Positions 34,003 to 43,146 of a stretch of 64,000 nucleotides of DNA are shown one piece after another. How positions within the stretch are numbered: position 1 is the stretch's first letter; each line of letters begins with the position of its first letter. The stretch lies in NCBI GenBank assembly GCA_965268675.1, contig OZ254179.1, positions 1,054,001 to 1,118,000 of the forward strand, in the 5' to 3' direction. The translations under genes were made by a program, and so were the position numbers. The notes below the pieces were generated by a model. The model saw only the letters and a program-made list of their open reading frames with translations, was not told where the DNA came from and made no database searches. The stretch is from AAA044-D11 sp009705075. Lineage in GTDB: Bacteria > Actinomycetota > Actinomycetes > Nanopelagicales > Nanopelagicaceae.

Positions 34003-34887
34003 CTAAATCTCCTCGCGGTTAATCAAATACTGAGGTGCATAACCGAATGTATCGACAAAGGCCTGGCTGGAGAGTGGGGCGCTATGGCCGGGAAGGGGGC
34101 TTCGAATCTCAGTCGATGGATGGAACTTTGCCATCAACTCCATCGTCGAGGCCTTGGCCATTATGTCTGGCGCGGCAAAGTTATAAACATGTGAGCCCGT
34201 AATATCTGAATTGATTACAACTTCAATTGCGTTAACTGCATCGCGAAGGTCTAAATAAGTCCACAATATTTTTGCAACTATTCCCTTAGGAAATCTGGGA
34301 TCTGGTGGCAAGTTATCTTCATCATTAAATCTGCGGGCAAGTTCTAAAGTTTTCTCTGGAGTGTTTGTCCAAGGGAAACGCATTCCAATAAATGCGATAT
34401 CGCAACGACGGGACCACATTAGAGCTGATCGCTCATTTACCTCTTTAGAAAGTGCGTAACTCTCTTCAAAAATAAAGGGGTGCGCTTCATCAACGGGTGC
34501 ATAAATTGGAGATGTCCATTCGTCAGAATATGCAAAACCATATGCTGAAAGGCTTGAGGCATAAACAACTGTTTTTACCTTTGCTTGCGCTGCCGCAGTG
34601 AATACCGCAAAAGTGCTTACGGAATTATTCGCAAAAACATTGAACTGTCGGGCGTCAATTGGATTTGGAATCGCACCTAGATGAATTACGGCATATGCGC
34701 CATCAATAACGCTGTCGCAGAACTCTAAGTTTGTTAAATCACCGACAACCAACTTTGAACCTTCGGCGAAATCGCCCGCTCTTCGATCAACGCTTATAAC
34801 TTCATAGCCTTGCGCAACAAGATGATTAGCGGTGGCCTTGCCAAGTAATCCGGTGGCACCGGTAACAACAACTTTTTCTTTTGCCAT
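34003..34887 (-). CDS. NAD-dependent epimerase/dehydratase (uronate-dehydrogenase-like)
   Basis: 294 residues, extended SDR fold: G10-x-x-G13-x-x-G16 in VTGATGLLGK, Ser/Tyr/Lys with Y144-x-x-x-K148 in SYALSKEV. Length and the short C-terminal domain resemble uronate dehydrogenases and small nucleoside-sugar epimerases. Among uronate genes, oxidation of a hexuronate to an aldarolactone is a plausible role. It follows the importer-3 permeases by 9 bases on the same strand, so it may be part of that operon. Sugar-nucleotide epimerase activity remains possible. Confidence 0.75.
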   Translation of the reverse strand: MAKEKVVVTGATGLLGKATANHLVAQGYEVISVDRRAGDFAEGSKLVVGDLTNLEFCDSVIDGAYAVIHLGAIPNPIDARQFNVFANNSVSTFAVFTAAAQAKVKTVVYASSLSAYGFAYSDEWTSPIYAPVDEAHPFIFEESYALSKEVNERSALMWSRRCDIAFIGMRFPWTNTPEKTLELARRFNDEDNLPPDPRFPKGIVAKILWTYLDLRDAVNAIEVVINSDITGSHVYNFAAPDIMAKASTMELMAKFHPSTEIRSPLPGHSAPLSSQAFVDTFGYAPQYLINREEI

Positions 34888-34896
34888 GGTCAGATG

Positions 34897-35712
34897 TTAC
34901 TTTCCAATACCTGCAGTTAGGCCATTTACTAATTGGCGTTGAAAAATTAGATAAACAACTATGGCCGGAATTGCCGAGACTAAAGAGCCGGCCATAAGAA
35001 CTGGAATATCTGTAACTCTTCCCGCGGAGAGGGCGCCAAGGCCAACTGTGATTGTTCTATATGCGGGATCTTGAATGAAGAGAAGTCCAACTAACAAGTC
35101 ATCCCAAACCTGAATAAATTGCAGAACTATTACCGTGATGATTGCTGGGACTGCTAGTGGAAGTCCGATTTTTAGGAAAACCTTAGGATAACTAAGGCCA
35201 TCAACAATTGCCGCCTCAACTAAATCATCTGGAATTCCCCGGAAGTAAGAGGTCATTAAGAAAGTAGCAAACGGTGAACCAAGTGCGGCATAAACAAAGA
35301 TGGCTCCCCAATAACCATTTAACAGATTAAGTTTGCTGGCATTTATATACGCTGGAATGATTATTGACTGCAGCGGTATGAGCATCGCTCCAACAATTCC
35401 AAGGAAGAAGATAGGCGTAGTTTTTGAACGCATCTTGGCAATTGCGAAACCGGCCATAGTTGAAACCATGAGAATAATTGAAATAGCGCCAGCGCAAACT
35501 ACAGTGGAATTTAATAGTTGATCCCAAACTGGAAGTGTTTGAAATAGCTTGGTCCAAGATGCCGTTGAATGGCCTGGCTCCCCGAAATATTGTGCCTTGG
35601 ATTTAAACGAGGTATTGATCATAAAAGCAAAGGGGTAAAGCATAATTACCGCAAGAACACACATTGAAATGAAAGCAACAATCGTCTTAGGGCTATATTT
35701 TCTACGTCTCAT
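34897..35712 (-). CDS. ABC sugar transporter permease (MalG type) 3
   Basis: 271 residues, six membrane helices, LYPFAFMINTSFKSK near 24-38 and EAA loop VEAAIVDGLSYPKVFLKIGLP near 165. It starts one base after the MalF-type partner's stop. It partners with the 35713 permease and the binding protein at 36708. Confidence 0.9.
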   Translation of the reverse strand: MRRRKYSPKTIVAFISMCVLAVIMLYPFAFMINTSFKSKAQYFGEPGHSTASWTKLFQTLPVWDQLLNSTVVCAGAISIILMVSTMAGFAIAKMRSKTTPIFFLGIVGAMLIPLQSIIIPAYINASKLNLLNGYWGAIFVYAALGSPFATFLMTSYFRGIPDDLVEAAIVDGLSYPKVFLKIGLPLAVPAIITVIVLQFIQVWDDLLVGLLFIQDPAYRTITVGLGALSAGRVTDIPVLMAGSLVSAIPAIVVYLIFQRQLVNGLTAGIGK

Positions 35713-36594
35713 CTACTCATCCTTATTTCGCATAAGCAGAAGTTGGCCAATGCCAAGAATCGCCATCATAAAGAAGAGGATCACGCCAAGCATCGCACCT
35801 GTTCCAAAGTTGCCGCGCGAGAAAGCGCTCTGGAAGATAAAGAATTCTAGGGTTGTTGTTCCGAATCCTGGCCCACCACCGGTCATAACAAAGATCAGAC
35901 TGAAGAGCGCGGTAAATGCGCTGATAACAGTAATGATGAAGGAGAATTGAATAAAGCGATTTAACTGCGGCAAGGTGATACTTCTAAAGATTCTAAAGTT
36001 TCCAGCGCCATCCATGCGCGCCGCTTCATTTAGTGATTGATCTAGCGTTGCCATTCCCGTTAAAAAGATTATGGAATTAGTTCCAACCATGGACCAGATG
36101 AAAGTTATTGCAACCGCAAAGAGCGCACCTTTTTCAGATGAAAGGAAATCGGTCTTTATGAAGCCCAGACCGATAGATTTAAGTAAGCCATTTAGCAACC
36201 CTTCTTGTGCAAAGAAGCGCATTGAAACCATTCCGATAACAACCCAAGAGATTGCTGTTGGCAGAAAGTAAATAGAGCGAAAGATCTTCCAGCCGACAAC
36301 TTTCTCATTAAGTAAAAATGCAATCCCCATTGGGAAGAGAATCGCAATAGGAACGCCTAGAAGCAGCAGTCCGTTGTTTTCTAGGACTCGCCAGAAAATC
36401 GGATTTTTAAACTCTTGAATATATGCCGAGAAACCAAGCCAGTTCGCTTCAATTCCATTCCACTCAGTGAAGGAGAAATATCCAGCTTGAATAATCGGGA
36501 TACCAAGAAATGCGCTGACCAAAATCAATGCCGGGGCAGCGAAAAAAACTCCTACTCGCGAACGTTGCTGGTGAAGTGAAGATTTCTTGGCCAT
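35713..36594 (-). CDS. ABC sugar transporter permease (MalF type) 3
   Basis: 293 residues, six membrane helices, EAA loop NEAARMDGAGNFRIFRSITLP near 190. Upstream is a strong hairpin terminator (36635-36664) separating it from the binding-protein gene. It forms the channel with the 34897 permease. Confidence 0.9.
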   Translation of the reverse strand: MAKKSSLHQQRSRVGVFFAAPALILVSAFLGIPIIQAGYFSFTEWNGIEANWLGFSAYIQEFKNPIFWRVLENNGLLLLGVPIAILFPMGIAFLLNEKVVGWKIFRSIYFLPTAISWVVIGMVSMRFFAQEGLLNGLLKSIGLGFIKTDFLSSEKGALFAVAITFIWSMVGTNSIIFLTGMATLDQSLNEAARMDGAGNFRIFRSITLPQLNRFIQFSFIITVISAFTALFSLIFVMTGGGPGFGTTTLEFFIFQSAFSRGNFGTGAMLGVILFFMMAILGIGQLLLMRNKDE

Positions 36595-36634
36595 TTAAAT
36601 CTTGGATTCCTTAAGGATTGGTTTGTAAAAAACA

Positions 36635-36664
36635 GTGAGAGCGAAGTGATTTCTTCGCTCTCAC
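36635..36664 (-). terminator. Intrinsic terminator between binding-protein and permease genes (operon 3)
   Basis: A perfect 12-bp stem (GTGAGAGCGAAG at 36635-36646 with CTTCGCTCTCAC at 36653-36664) with a 6-base loop, followed in minus sense by a run of six T. It lies 43 bases after the binding-protein stop. Strong enough to end most transcripts, leaving read-through for the permeases. Confidence 0.92.
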
Positions 36665-36707
36665 TTGTGCAGCTACTTACAGTTCTTCAACTAATAAGTG
36701 AATTTAC

Positions 36708-37994
36708 TTAGTTGTAAGAGGCTCCGCGCTTTGCAGCCGGAAGTGCCTTCCAGACTTGTGCCATCTGCTTCAAGCCATCTGCAACCTTGGTCTTTCCACC
36801 AAGAATTGCTGGGATGATCTTGTTACCAGCATCAACAACATCGCCTTGCAGCACGTTATCTAGCATTGGATAACGGACGAAACTCTGCTTTGCCGCAAAG
36901 TCCAACATCTGTTGGTTAACTGGGTTAGTTGTCTTAGATCCAGTGATATTAGGAATCAAGCCAACGCCATCAAGAATCTTGGCAGCAGCATCAGTTGTCA
37001 TGAACTCTAAGAACTTGCTAGCAGCAGCTTGATTCTTTGAGTAGTTAGTCATTGCAAGACCTTGTCCCGCAAACTCAACAACGCCCTTGATTGGCTTATC
37101 TGAGAATGGTGGAACAAATGCTGCAACGTTTGTCTTCATAGCATCTGTGAACTTCTGAGTATCCCAAGTTCCGTCAATGATCATTGCAGCTTTGCCGCCA
37201 ATGAAATCTTCGACGTTATCGGTCTTTGTCAGTACGTCAGTGTTGGTGCAGCCCTTTGACTTAAGTGCTGCGTACTTGCTGTATGAATCTAGATTCGCCT
37301 TCGAGTTCCATTGATTCTTTCCACTGTAGAGGTCGCGTAGACCAGAGACAGAAGATTGACCAATTGCGATATAGCTTGCGTCATACCATGGGTAGTAAAG
37401 CGCTCCAAGGCTCTGGCCACCGTTACCGTAAACAAGAGGTGTGTATCCCGCGCTCTTCAACTTGCCGCATGCTGCATAAAGCTCGCTCCATGTTGCTGGA
37501 ACGGTTGCAACTCCGGCTTTCTTAAATGCTGCCTTGTTATAGAAACCAATATAGAACTGGCGATCTAGTGGCATTACATAAGGTCCATTTTTTGCATCAA
37601 AGTTTGGTGATGACCAACTTAGTGAACCTTCGCGGGCGAGCGCTGCATCTGAAACTTTACCCTTGAGGTTTTGTAGGTAGCTCTTGTATTGCAGTGCAAA
37701 CAAGCCAGTCCACATAAGAGCCAAATCTGGGCCCTTCTTTGAGATAGCCGCTGATTGCAGAAGCGCGAAATAATTATCGCCAGGTTGATCAACTAATTTG
37801 AAAGTAACTGAAGGGTTGGCCTTTGTATAAGCAGATGTAAGTGCCTTAACAGCCTCCGCATTCTGAGTTGTTCCTAGGTTGTGCCAAATTGTGATTGTTG
37901 TTCCGGCGGCGTTTGCGGATTGGATATTCATTCCAACTCCGGTTGCTGCCATGGCTAGCGCGAGTGCGCCGGCAAGAAGAGACTTTCTACGCAT
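36708..37994 (-). CDS. ABC sugar transporter substrate-binding protein 3
   Basis: 428 residues, extracellular solute-binding family 1. Signal peptide ~1-29 ending SANA, no lipobox Cys; mature start TTITIWHNLGTTQNAE is typical for oligosaccharide or N-acetylglucosamine binders. A strong ribosome site (GGAGGATTA) precedes ATG 37994. Codon bias suggests high expression. The 75-base gap to the upstream dehydratase contains an imperfect AGTACTAC/AGTAGTGG inverted repeat just before the ribosome site. It heads importer operon 3. Confidence 0.9.
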   Translation of the reverse strand: MRRKSLLAGALALAMAATGVGMNIQSANAAGTTITIWHNLGTTQNAEAVKALTSAYTKANPSVTFKLVDQPGDNYFALLQSAAISKKGPDLALMWTGLFALQYKSYLQNLKGKVSDAALAREGSLSWSSPNFDAKNGPYVMPLDRQFYIGFYNKAAFKKAGVATVPATWSELYAACGKLKSAGYTPLVYGNGGQSLGALYYPWYDASYIAIGQSSVSGLRDLYSGKNQWNSKANLDSYSKYAALKSKGCTNTDVLTKTDNVEDFIGGKAAMIIDGTWDTQKFTDAMKTNVAAFVPPFSDKPIKGVVEFAGQGLAMTNYSKNQAAASKFLEFMTTDAAAKILDGVGLIPNITGSKTTNPVNQQMLDFAAKQSFVRYPMLDNVLQGDVVDAGNKIIPAILGGKTKVADGLKQMAQVWKALPAAKRGASYN

Positions 37995-38069
37995 TAATCC
38001 TCCTGTAGTAGTGGTTGTAGTACTTTATTGCGTAACCTGAATAAAACCCATACTTTTGCTGTGAATTTT

Positions 38070-39794
38070 TTAAGATCTTCCAACCACGGGTGGCACGAAT
38101 CGGCGCTCTGAATTGCTCTTTGGGCGTAAAAAATCTAGATCGCAACCGAGATCTGCCTGCATTACATGAGCCTGATAAAGCGCAGGCCAACCACGTAAAT
38201 GTTGGCTTACTGGTGGTTGCCAGTTTTCTCGGCGCGCTTGCAATTCAGAATCAGAAACTAATAATTCAAGGCTCGCACTCTCAACATCCAATTTAATCTG
38301 GTCTCCATCTTGGACAAGTGCAAGCGGGCCACCAATTGCTGATTCCGGAGCAACATGTAGAACGCAAGTACCAAAAGAAGTTCCGCTCATTCTCGCATCT
38401 GAAATCCGCACCATATCTGTTATGCCCGCTTCGATTAATTTCTTAGGCACTGGAATCATTCCCCATTCCGGCATTCCGGGGACTCCCACTGGACCACAAT
38501 CACGTAAAACTAAAACCGAATCTTTGGTGATGTTAAGTGATGCGTCATCAATACGGTTGCGCATATCGGCATATCCGTGAAAGACAACCGCTGGTCCGGT
38601 ATGTGAAAGTAAATCTTTGGAAGCTGCAGATACTTTTATTACTGCGCCATTTGGCGCCAAATTTCCCTTAACTACCGCGAATGCGCCCTTTGGGTAAATC
38701 GGATCCTGCAGCGTGCGAATAGTTTTATTTTTTGGTGTTACGCCTTTAATGACTTCCCGCCAACTCTTTCCCATTAACGTTTGCTCATCTAGTTCAAATA
38801 CTTCGCCCATATTTGCAATCAAGGCGGGCAGGCCGCCAGCCGCATTGAAGTCTTGAATTAACTTGGTACCGGATGGTTCGACATCTGCAATAACTGCAAG
38901 TCCCGCAGCAAGTTCGTTAATAGCTTCCAAAGTTAGGTCGCCTTCAACGCGACCAGAAATTGCAAGCAAGTGAAGGATTGCATTAGTTGATCCACCACAT
39001 GCATGCAGAACTCGCATGGCATTTCTAAATGCAGCGGGCTTTAATATCTTCGAGGGAATTACTTGATCGTTAACCATCTTCACAATTTCGCGGCCAGAAT
39101 TAAACGCTGCAACTTTGCGTGCCGGATCGTTCTCTGGAATCACCGAAGTTCCGGGAAGAGTTAAACCAAGCGCCTCAACCATCATCGCAACAGATGATGC
39201 GGTTCCCATAGTGTTGCAAGAACCTAAGCCACAATTCAAACAACCTTCAAATTCTTTCCACTGCTCTTCGCTAATCTTCTTTGCCCGGTAATCCGACCAC
39301 ATCCGCCATAAATCTGTTCCAGTACCGATTGGTTTTCCGCGGAATTGGGCGACTGGTCTGGCCCCTGCAGTAAACATAATTGTTGGTAGATCCGTGCTGA
39401 TCGCACCCATCAGTGCGCCAGGTACGCTCTTGTCGCAATTTGCTAGAAGCACAACGCCATCTAGCGGATATGAACGCAGATACTCTTCAACTTCCATCGA
39501 TAACATATTTCGATAGAGCATCGCACTTGGCTTCATTAAATCTTCACCGAGTGACATCACTGGAAATGTGACTGGAATTCCGCCGGCTTCGATAATGCCG
39601 CGTTCAATTTCGGGAATGAATCCACGAAGTGGCAGATTGCATGGGTTCAAGTCACTAGAAGAATCAGCAATTCCGATGATTGGTTTCGAATTATTTACAT
39701 CTATCTCATGGCCGATCGAAGCCATTACAACGCGGTGTGAAAGGGCAACCTCATCATCACCAGAGAACCACTCGCTACTGCGCAAGTTAGACAT
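38070..39794 (-). CDS. IlvD/EDD-family sugar-acid dehydratase 1
   Basis: 574 residues. The three Fe-S cysteines are C52 (NPCN), C120 (NCDKS) and C193 (SCNTMG), matching the [2Fe-2S] sugar-acid dehydratase subgroup (arabonate, xylonate or galactonate dehydratases) rather than phosphogluconate dehydratase. It dehydrates an aldonate to a 2-keto-3-deoxy acid. It lies upstream of the importer-3 binding protein on the same strand and divergent from a Zn-dehydrogenase. It could also supply the missing mannonate dehydration step. A true biosynthetic IlvD is less likely in this context. Confidence 0.85.
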   Translation of the reverse strand: MSNLRSSEWFSGDDEVALSHRVVMASIGHEIDVNNSKPIIGIADSSSDLNPCNLPLRGFIPEIERGIIEAGGIPVTFPVMSLGEDLMKPSAMLYRNMLSMEVEEYLRSYPLDGVVLLANCDKSVPGALMGAISTDLPTIMFTAGARPVAQFRGKPIGTGTDLWRMWSDYRAKKISEEQWKEFEGCLNCGLGSCNTMGTASSVAMMVEALGLTLPGTSVIPENDPARKVAAFNSGREIVKMVNDQVIPSKILKPAAFRNAMRVLHACGGSTNAILHLLAISGRVEGDLTLEAINELAAGLAVIADVEPSGTKLIQDFNAAGGLPALIANMGEVFELDEQTLMGKSWREVIKGVTPKNKTIRTLQDPIYPKGAFAVVKGNLAPNGAVIKVSAASKDLLSHTGPAVVFHGYADMRNRIDDASLNITKDSVLVLRDCGPVGVPGMPEWGMIPVPKKLIEAGITDMVRISDARMSGTSFGTCVLHVAPESAIGGPLALVQDGDQIKLDVESASLELLVSDSELQARRENWQPPVSQHLRGWPALYQAHVMQADLGCDLDFLRPKSNSERRFVPPVVGRS

Positions 39795-39827
39795 GTGTTG
39801 AGTCTACTCGTAGTATTTCCCGTAATT

Positions 39828-40826
39828 ATGAAATCACTAATTACAACTGGCGATGGAACCGCAGAACTCGTAGAAGTCGCAGACCCAGTTGCTGCTCCTG
39901 GCGAATTGCTAGTTGCCCCAATAGCTGCCGGAATTTGTGGAACAGATTTGGAAATAATCAGCGGAGATGGCGATCCCGCCTTCGTTAAATATCCCGCCTC
40001 ACTTGGCCATGAATGGACTGGAAAAGTAATTGGACATGGTCCTGGAGTAAGCGAGCCTGCAATCGGATCAAGAGTTGTTGTAACCGGAATTATTCCTTGT
40101 AAAGAGTGCTTTGAATGTAAGAACGGTGACACAAATCGTTGTTTGATTTACGATGAAATTGGATTTACCAGACCCGGTGCTGCGGCTGATTTGATAACAG
40201 TGCCGGCATGGCTCGCGCATGTTGTTGGAGATAACGTTTCTGATGAATCTGCTGTTCTTGCTGAACCAACTGCAGTTGTGACACAGGCATTCATGAAAGC
40301 AAATCCGAAGCAAGGTTCGAAAATACTGATTATTGGTGATGGCACGATTGCTTTAATTGCAGCAACAATGGCAAAAACTTATAAGCCAGAGCTTATTCAT
40401 ATGCTTGGGCTTAAAGATGGTCAGAATGAAATTGCTAAGACTGCAGGCGCCGATAAATTTCTTACGCAACCGCTAGATGAGAAATACGATTTAATTATTG
40501 AAGCAGCTGGCGCCCCTGCCCGCATTAGTGCAGCAATTGGTCAACTTGTTAGAGGCGGAACTCTTTTGCTACTTGGCTATCCCGGGCACCAAAGAACTGC
40601 CGAAATTGTTATTGATGATGTAATCAACGGAGATCTAAATATCATCGGCTCTTTTGGCTCTTCACTGGCCGCCTGGGAAAAAACGGTTGAGATGTTCAAC
40701 TCTGGAAAATTAGATCTAGGTTACCTAGTAACTCATAAATTCAAATTGAATGAATTTAGTGAGGCAATTGAAGCCCTTAAGTCGGCGCCAGCACCCCGCG
40801 GCAAGATTGCCTTAATAATTAATTAA
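39828..40826 (+). CDS. Zinc-dependent dehydrogenase (MDR family)
   Basis: 332 residues from ATG 39828; an upstream GTG at 39795 would add eleven residues with no family counterpart. Catalytic Cys in ICGTD (~37) and GHEWTG (~61), plus the structural quartet CKECFECKNGDTNRC near 90-104, are intact. A TAGTAT box 11 bases before the ATG hints at a very short leader. Divergent from the dehydratase and convergent (4-base overlap) with an SDR. Probably oxidises a sugar or sugar acid feeding the dehydratase. Confidence 0.83.
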   Translation: MKSLITTGDGTAELVEVADPVAAPGELLVAPIAAGICGTDLEIISGDGDPAFVKYPASLGHEWTGKVIGHGPGVSEPAIGSRVVVTGIIPCKECFECKNGDTNRCLIYDEIGFTRPGAAADLITVPAWLAHVVGDNVSDESAVLAEPTAVVTQAFMKANPKQGSKILIIGDGTIALIAATMAKTYKPELIHMLGLKDGQNEIAKTAGADKFLTQPLDEKYDLIIEAAGAPARISAAIGQLVRGGTLLLLGYPGHQRTAEIVIDDVINGDLNIIGSFGSSLAAWEKTVEMFNSGKLDLGYLVTHKFKLNEFSEAIEALKSAPAPRGKIALIIN

Positions 40827-41581
40827 GCAAATCTTCCAGATAATCCGCCATCGATAATCCAGTCTGCGCCATTAACAAAAGATGCATCATCAGATAATAA
40901 AAATGTAATTACCTTTGCAATTTCAATTGGTTGGGCCATGCGCCCCATCGGCTGTACCGCAAGGGCTTCAGCGCGCTTTTCTGGGTTCAAGACAAAATAA
41001 TCTTCGACCATCGGGGTCAACGTGAAGCCAGGCAGAACAGCATTTACGCGAATGCCATTCTTGCCTTCATCAAGTGCCAAGTTGCGAGTTAAACCTAAGA
41101 TGCCAGATTTTGCTGCAGCATATGGAAAGTAGTTGGGATAAGACATGCGGGCATGGATAGAAGAGATATTTACAATCGCGCCCTTTTTAGCTTTGCGCAT
41201 AGCGGGCAAGCATAATTTTGCCGTCACCCAAATGCTTTTGAAATCAACATTCATGAAATCTTCCCATTCGGCTTCTGTCATCTCGACTGGATCGTAATAA
41301 GCGTTGCGTCCAGCGTTATTTACTAAACCATTTACTTCGCCAAACTCTTTAACAATTGCGCTATGCACTTCTTGCATTTGTGCGACGACCCCGACGTTAC
41401 CTTGAATGAAGAAAGCCTTATGGCCAGCAGCTTTTAGCTCGGCCTCGTAAGCCTTACCTTTTTCAATATTCAAATCACAGAAGGAAACCTTGGCGCCAGC
41501 ATCTGCTGCATCTTGAACTACTGCGCGACCAATTCCATCGGCCCCACCAGTTACGAAGATATGTTGATCTTTAAGTTTCAT
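40823..41581 (-). CDS. Short-chain dehydrogenase/reductase
   Basis: 252 residues, classical SDR: TGGADGIG at 11-18, NNAG near 88-91, Ser in NISSIHAR (~138), YAAAKSG near 151-155, and a C-terminal NGADWIIDGG. Last gene of a minus operon with KDPG aldolase, KDG kinase, a DapA-family enzyme and another SDR; 7 bases after the aldolase stop. Likely a sugar or 2-keto-3-deoxy-acid dehydrogenase, for example of the L-fucose/L-rhamnose acid type. Specific substrate unknown. Confidence 0.85.
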   Translation of the reverse strand: MKLKDQHIFVTGGADGIGRAVVQDAADAGAKVSFCDLNIEKGKAYEAELKAAGHKAFFIQGNVGVVAQMQEVHSAIVKEFGEVNGLVNNAGRNAYYDPVEMTEAEWEDFMNVDFKSIWVTAKLCLPAMRKAKKGAIVNISSIHARMSYPNYFPYAAAKSGILGLTRNLALDEGKNGIRVNAVLPGFTLTPMVEDYFVLNPEKRAEALAVQPMGRMAQPIEIAKVITFLLSDDASFVNGADWIIDGGLSGRFA

Positions 41582-41588
41582 TTATTTT

Positions 41589-42209
41589 TCACTCACCCCG
41601 TGCTGTAGCGATTGCTCTCTTAAATTCTGCTACTCGGTTTGGAATTTCTGCCACTCCGCCGGAGATTAATTTGCCACCAACGCCAAAGCCAGTCACTCCT
41701 GCTGCAATCCAATCTGGAATTGTTTCAACACTTATTCCACCTGTCGCCATCCAACTTAACCCTGGAAAGGGTTCGCAAACTGCCTTCAAATAATTAGGGC
41801 CGAGTGCGGATGCTGGAAAGAATTTCAAAATATCTGCGCCATACCTCAGCGCGTCTGCAACTTCCGTTGGTGAAGCAACTCCCGGGATCGATATAAGCCC
41901 GGCTTGTTTTGTAGCTTCAATAACCTCTTGCGATACATGAGGTGAGATAACAAATTTTGCTCCTGCATCTTTCCCAGATAAAACATGGGAGCGGTTCATA
42001 GCGGTACCTAGCCCAACATGAACCCCACTATTTGAAGTATTTGATGCGAACTCTTCGATTAAATCAAAGACGGCAGGTGTTGTAGTTGTAAATTCAATTA
42101 CATCAACGCCCGAAGAAATAAGTGCGGTTGCTGCAGCTCGTGCTTCATCTGCAGTCTTCGTGCGAATGATTGCAACTAACCCAGATTTGAACGAAAGTTG
42201 ATTATCCAC
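41589..42209 (-). CDS. eda: KDPG/KHG aldolase
   Basis: 206 residues, full length. The Schiff-base lysine is K129 in ILKFFPAS; E39 (VIEFT) and R16 (IIRTK) complete the active site. The usual LRTP of strand 2 reads FTTTTP here. It cleaves 2-keto-3-deoxy-6-phosphogluconate to pyruvate and glyceraldehyde-3-phosphate. It overlaps the KDG kinase by 8 bases, so together they finish the uronate route. Confidence 0.88.
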   Translation of the reverse strand: MDNQLSFKSGLVAIIRTKTADEARAAATALISSGVDVIEFTTTTPAVFDLIEEFASNTSNSGVHVGLGTAMNRSHVLSGKDAGAKFVISPHVSQEVIEATKQAGLISIPGVASPTEVADALRYGADILKFFPASALGPNYLKAVCEPFPGLSWMATGGISVETIPDWIAAGVTGFGVGGKLISGGVAEIPNRVAEFKRAIATARGE

Positions 42210-43146
42210 TTACTGCTCCACTCTTTAATACGCCTTTTTCACCGGTAATCATAAGGGCCAAATCTCCTCTTGTTGCGGCTACTGCTGCTCCGCACTTACT
42301 TCCTTGGGCAACTGCATCTTCAATACTAAGTCCCCCTATAAGTCCAGAAATTGTCCCTGAAATAAATGCATCTCCAGAACCAACTGGATCAATGATTTTT
42401 ACCTTTTGCGGCGAGTAATTAAATCGCCTGCCGTCATGCAAGATTCGCATCTCTTCTGGGCCGGCAGTCATGATTACAGTTTTTACTCCAAGAGCCGCAA
42501 CAGTTTTCAAGTTAACTTCTGGATCCTTTGAGCCGAAAATGATTTCGTACTCATCGACACCACCACTTACAACATCTAAATCTTTAATGATTGCATTTAG
42601 TGCGGAGCTTGCTTCCTCTTCGCTCCAGAGTTTTTTACGGAAGTTTAAGTCAAAGCTGATTCCAACTTTGTTCTTTCGGGCGACTTCCAGCGCATGAATT
42701 ACCGCCGCTTTGCTGGTATCTGAAATCGAAACGCTTATGCCTGTTACATGCAGCCACTTTGAATTTGCCAAAACCTCATCATCAATATCTGCTGGCGAAA
42801 AGGTGGAGCCGGCGCTACATCTACGCAGATAAGAATTAACAAAAGGTTGGGAACCGCCATGATTGCGAACAAGAGCGCCGGTGTAATTCTCGCAACGAAT
42901 AAAGTGATCAGTCTTTAGGCCAATCGCGGTGAAGCCATTTTGGACTGCGTCGCCAAGTTCATCAGGACCTAACTTTGTTTGAAAGTAAACATCGAGACCT
43001 AACTGATGGGCGGCAACTGCAACGTTCGCCTCGGTGCCAGCAGCAGTCATTGAATAGTTTTTCGCCGTTATAACGGAGTCGGTATCGACTGTCATAAAGA
43101 GCGCAAGGGTTTCGCCAAAGGTGAAGAGGTCGTAGCTCTTAGCCAT
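42202..43146 (-). CDS. kdgK: 2-keto-3-deoxygluconate kinase (PfkB family)
   Basis: 314 residues of the ribokinase/PfkB family: N-terminal GTEANVAVAAHQLG near 37-50 and C-terminal DPVGSGDAFISG near 245-256 with the catalytic Asp (GSGD instead of the usual GAGD). Operon position between KDPG aldolase and a DapA-family enzyme, with 8-base overlaps on both sides, makes KDG the best substrate. It phosphorylates KDG to KDPG in the cytoplasm. Confidence 0.85.
   Translation of the reverse strand: MAKSYDLFTFGETLALFMTVDTDSVITAKNYSMTAAGTEANVAVAAHQLGLDVYFQTKLGPDELGDAVQNGFTAIGLKTDHFIRCENYTGALVRNHGGSQPFVNSYLRRCSAGSTFSPADIDDEVLANSKWLHVTGISVSISDTSKAAVIHALEVARKNKVGISFDLNFRKKLWSEEEASSALNAIIKDLDVVSGGVDEYEIIFGSKDPEVNLKTVAALGVKTVIMTAGPEEMRILHDGRRFNYSPQKVKIIDPVGSGDAFISGTISGLIGGLSIEDAVAQGSKCGAAVAATRGDLALMITGEKGVLKSGAVSG

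Noticed and set aside
39795..39827. GTG at 39795 as start of the Zn-dehydrogenase
   Set aside because: It would add eleven residues without family counterpart; ATG 39828 begins at the usual dehydrogenase N-terminus.
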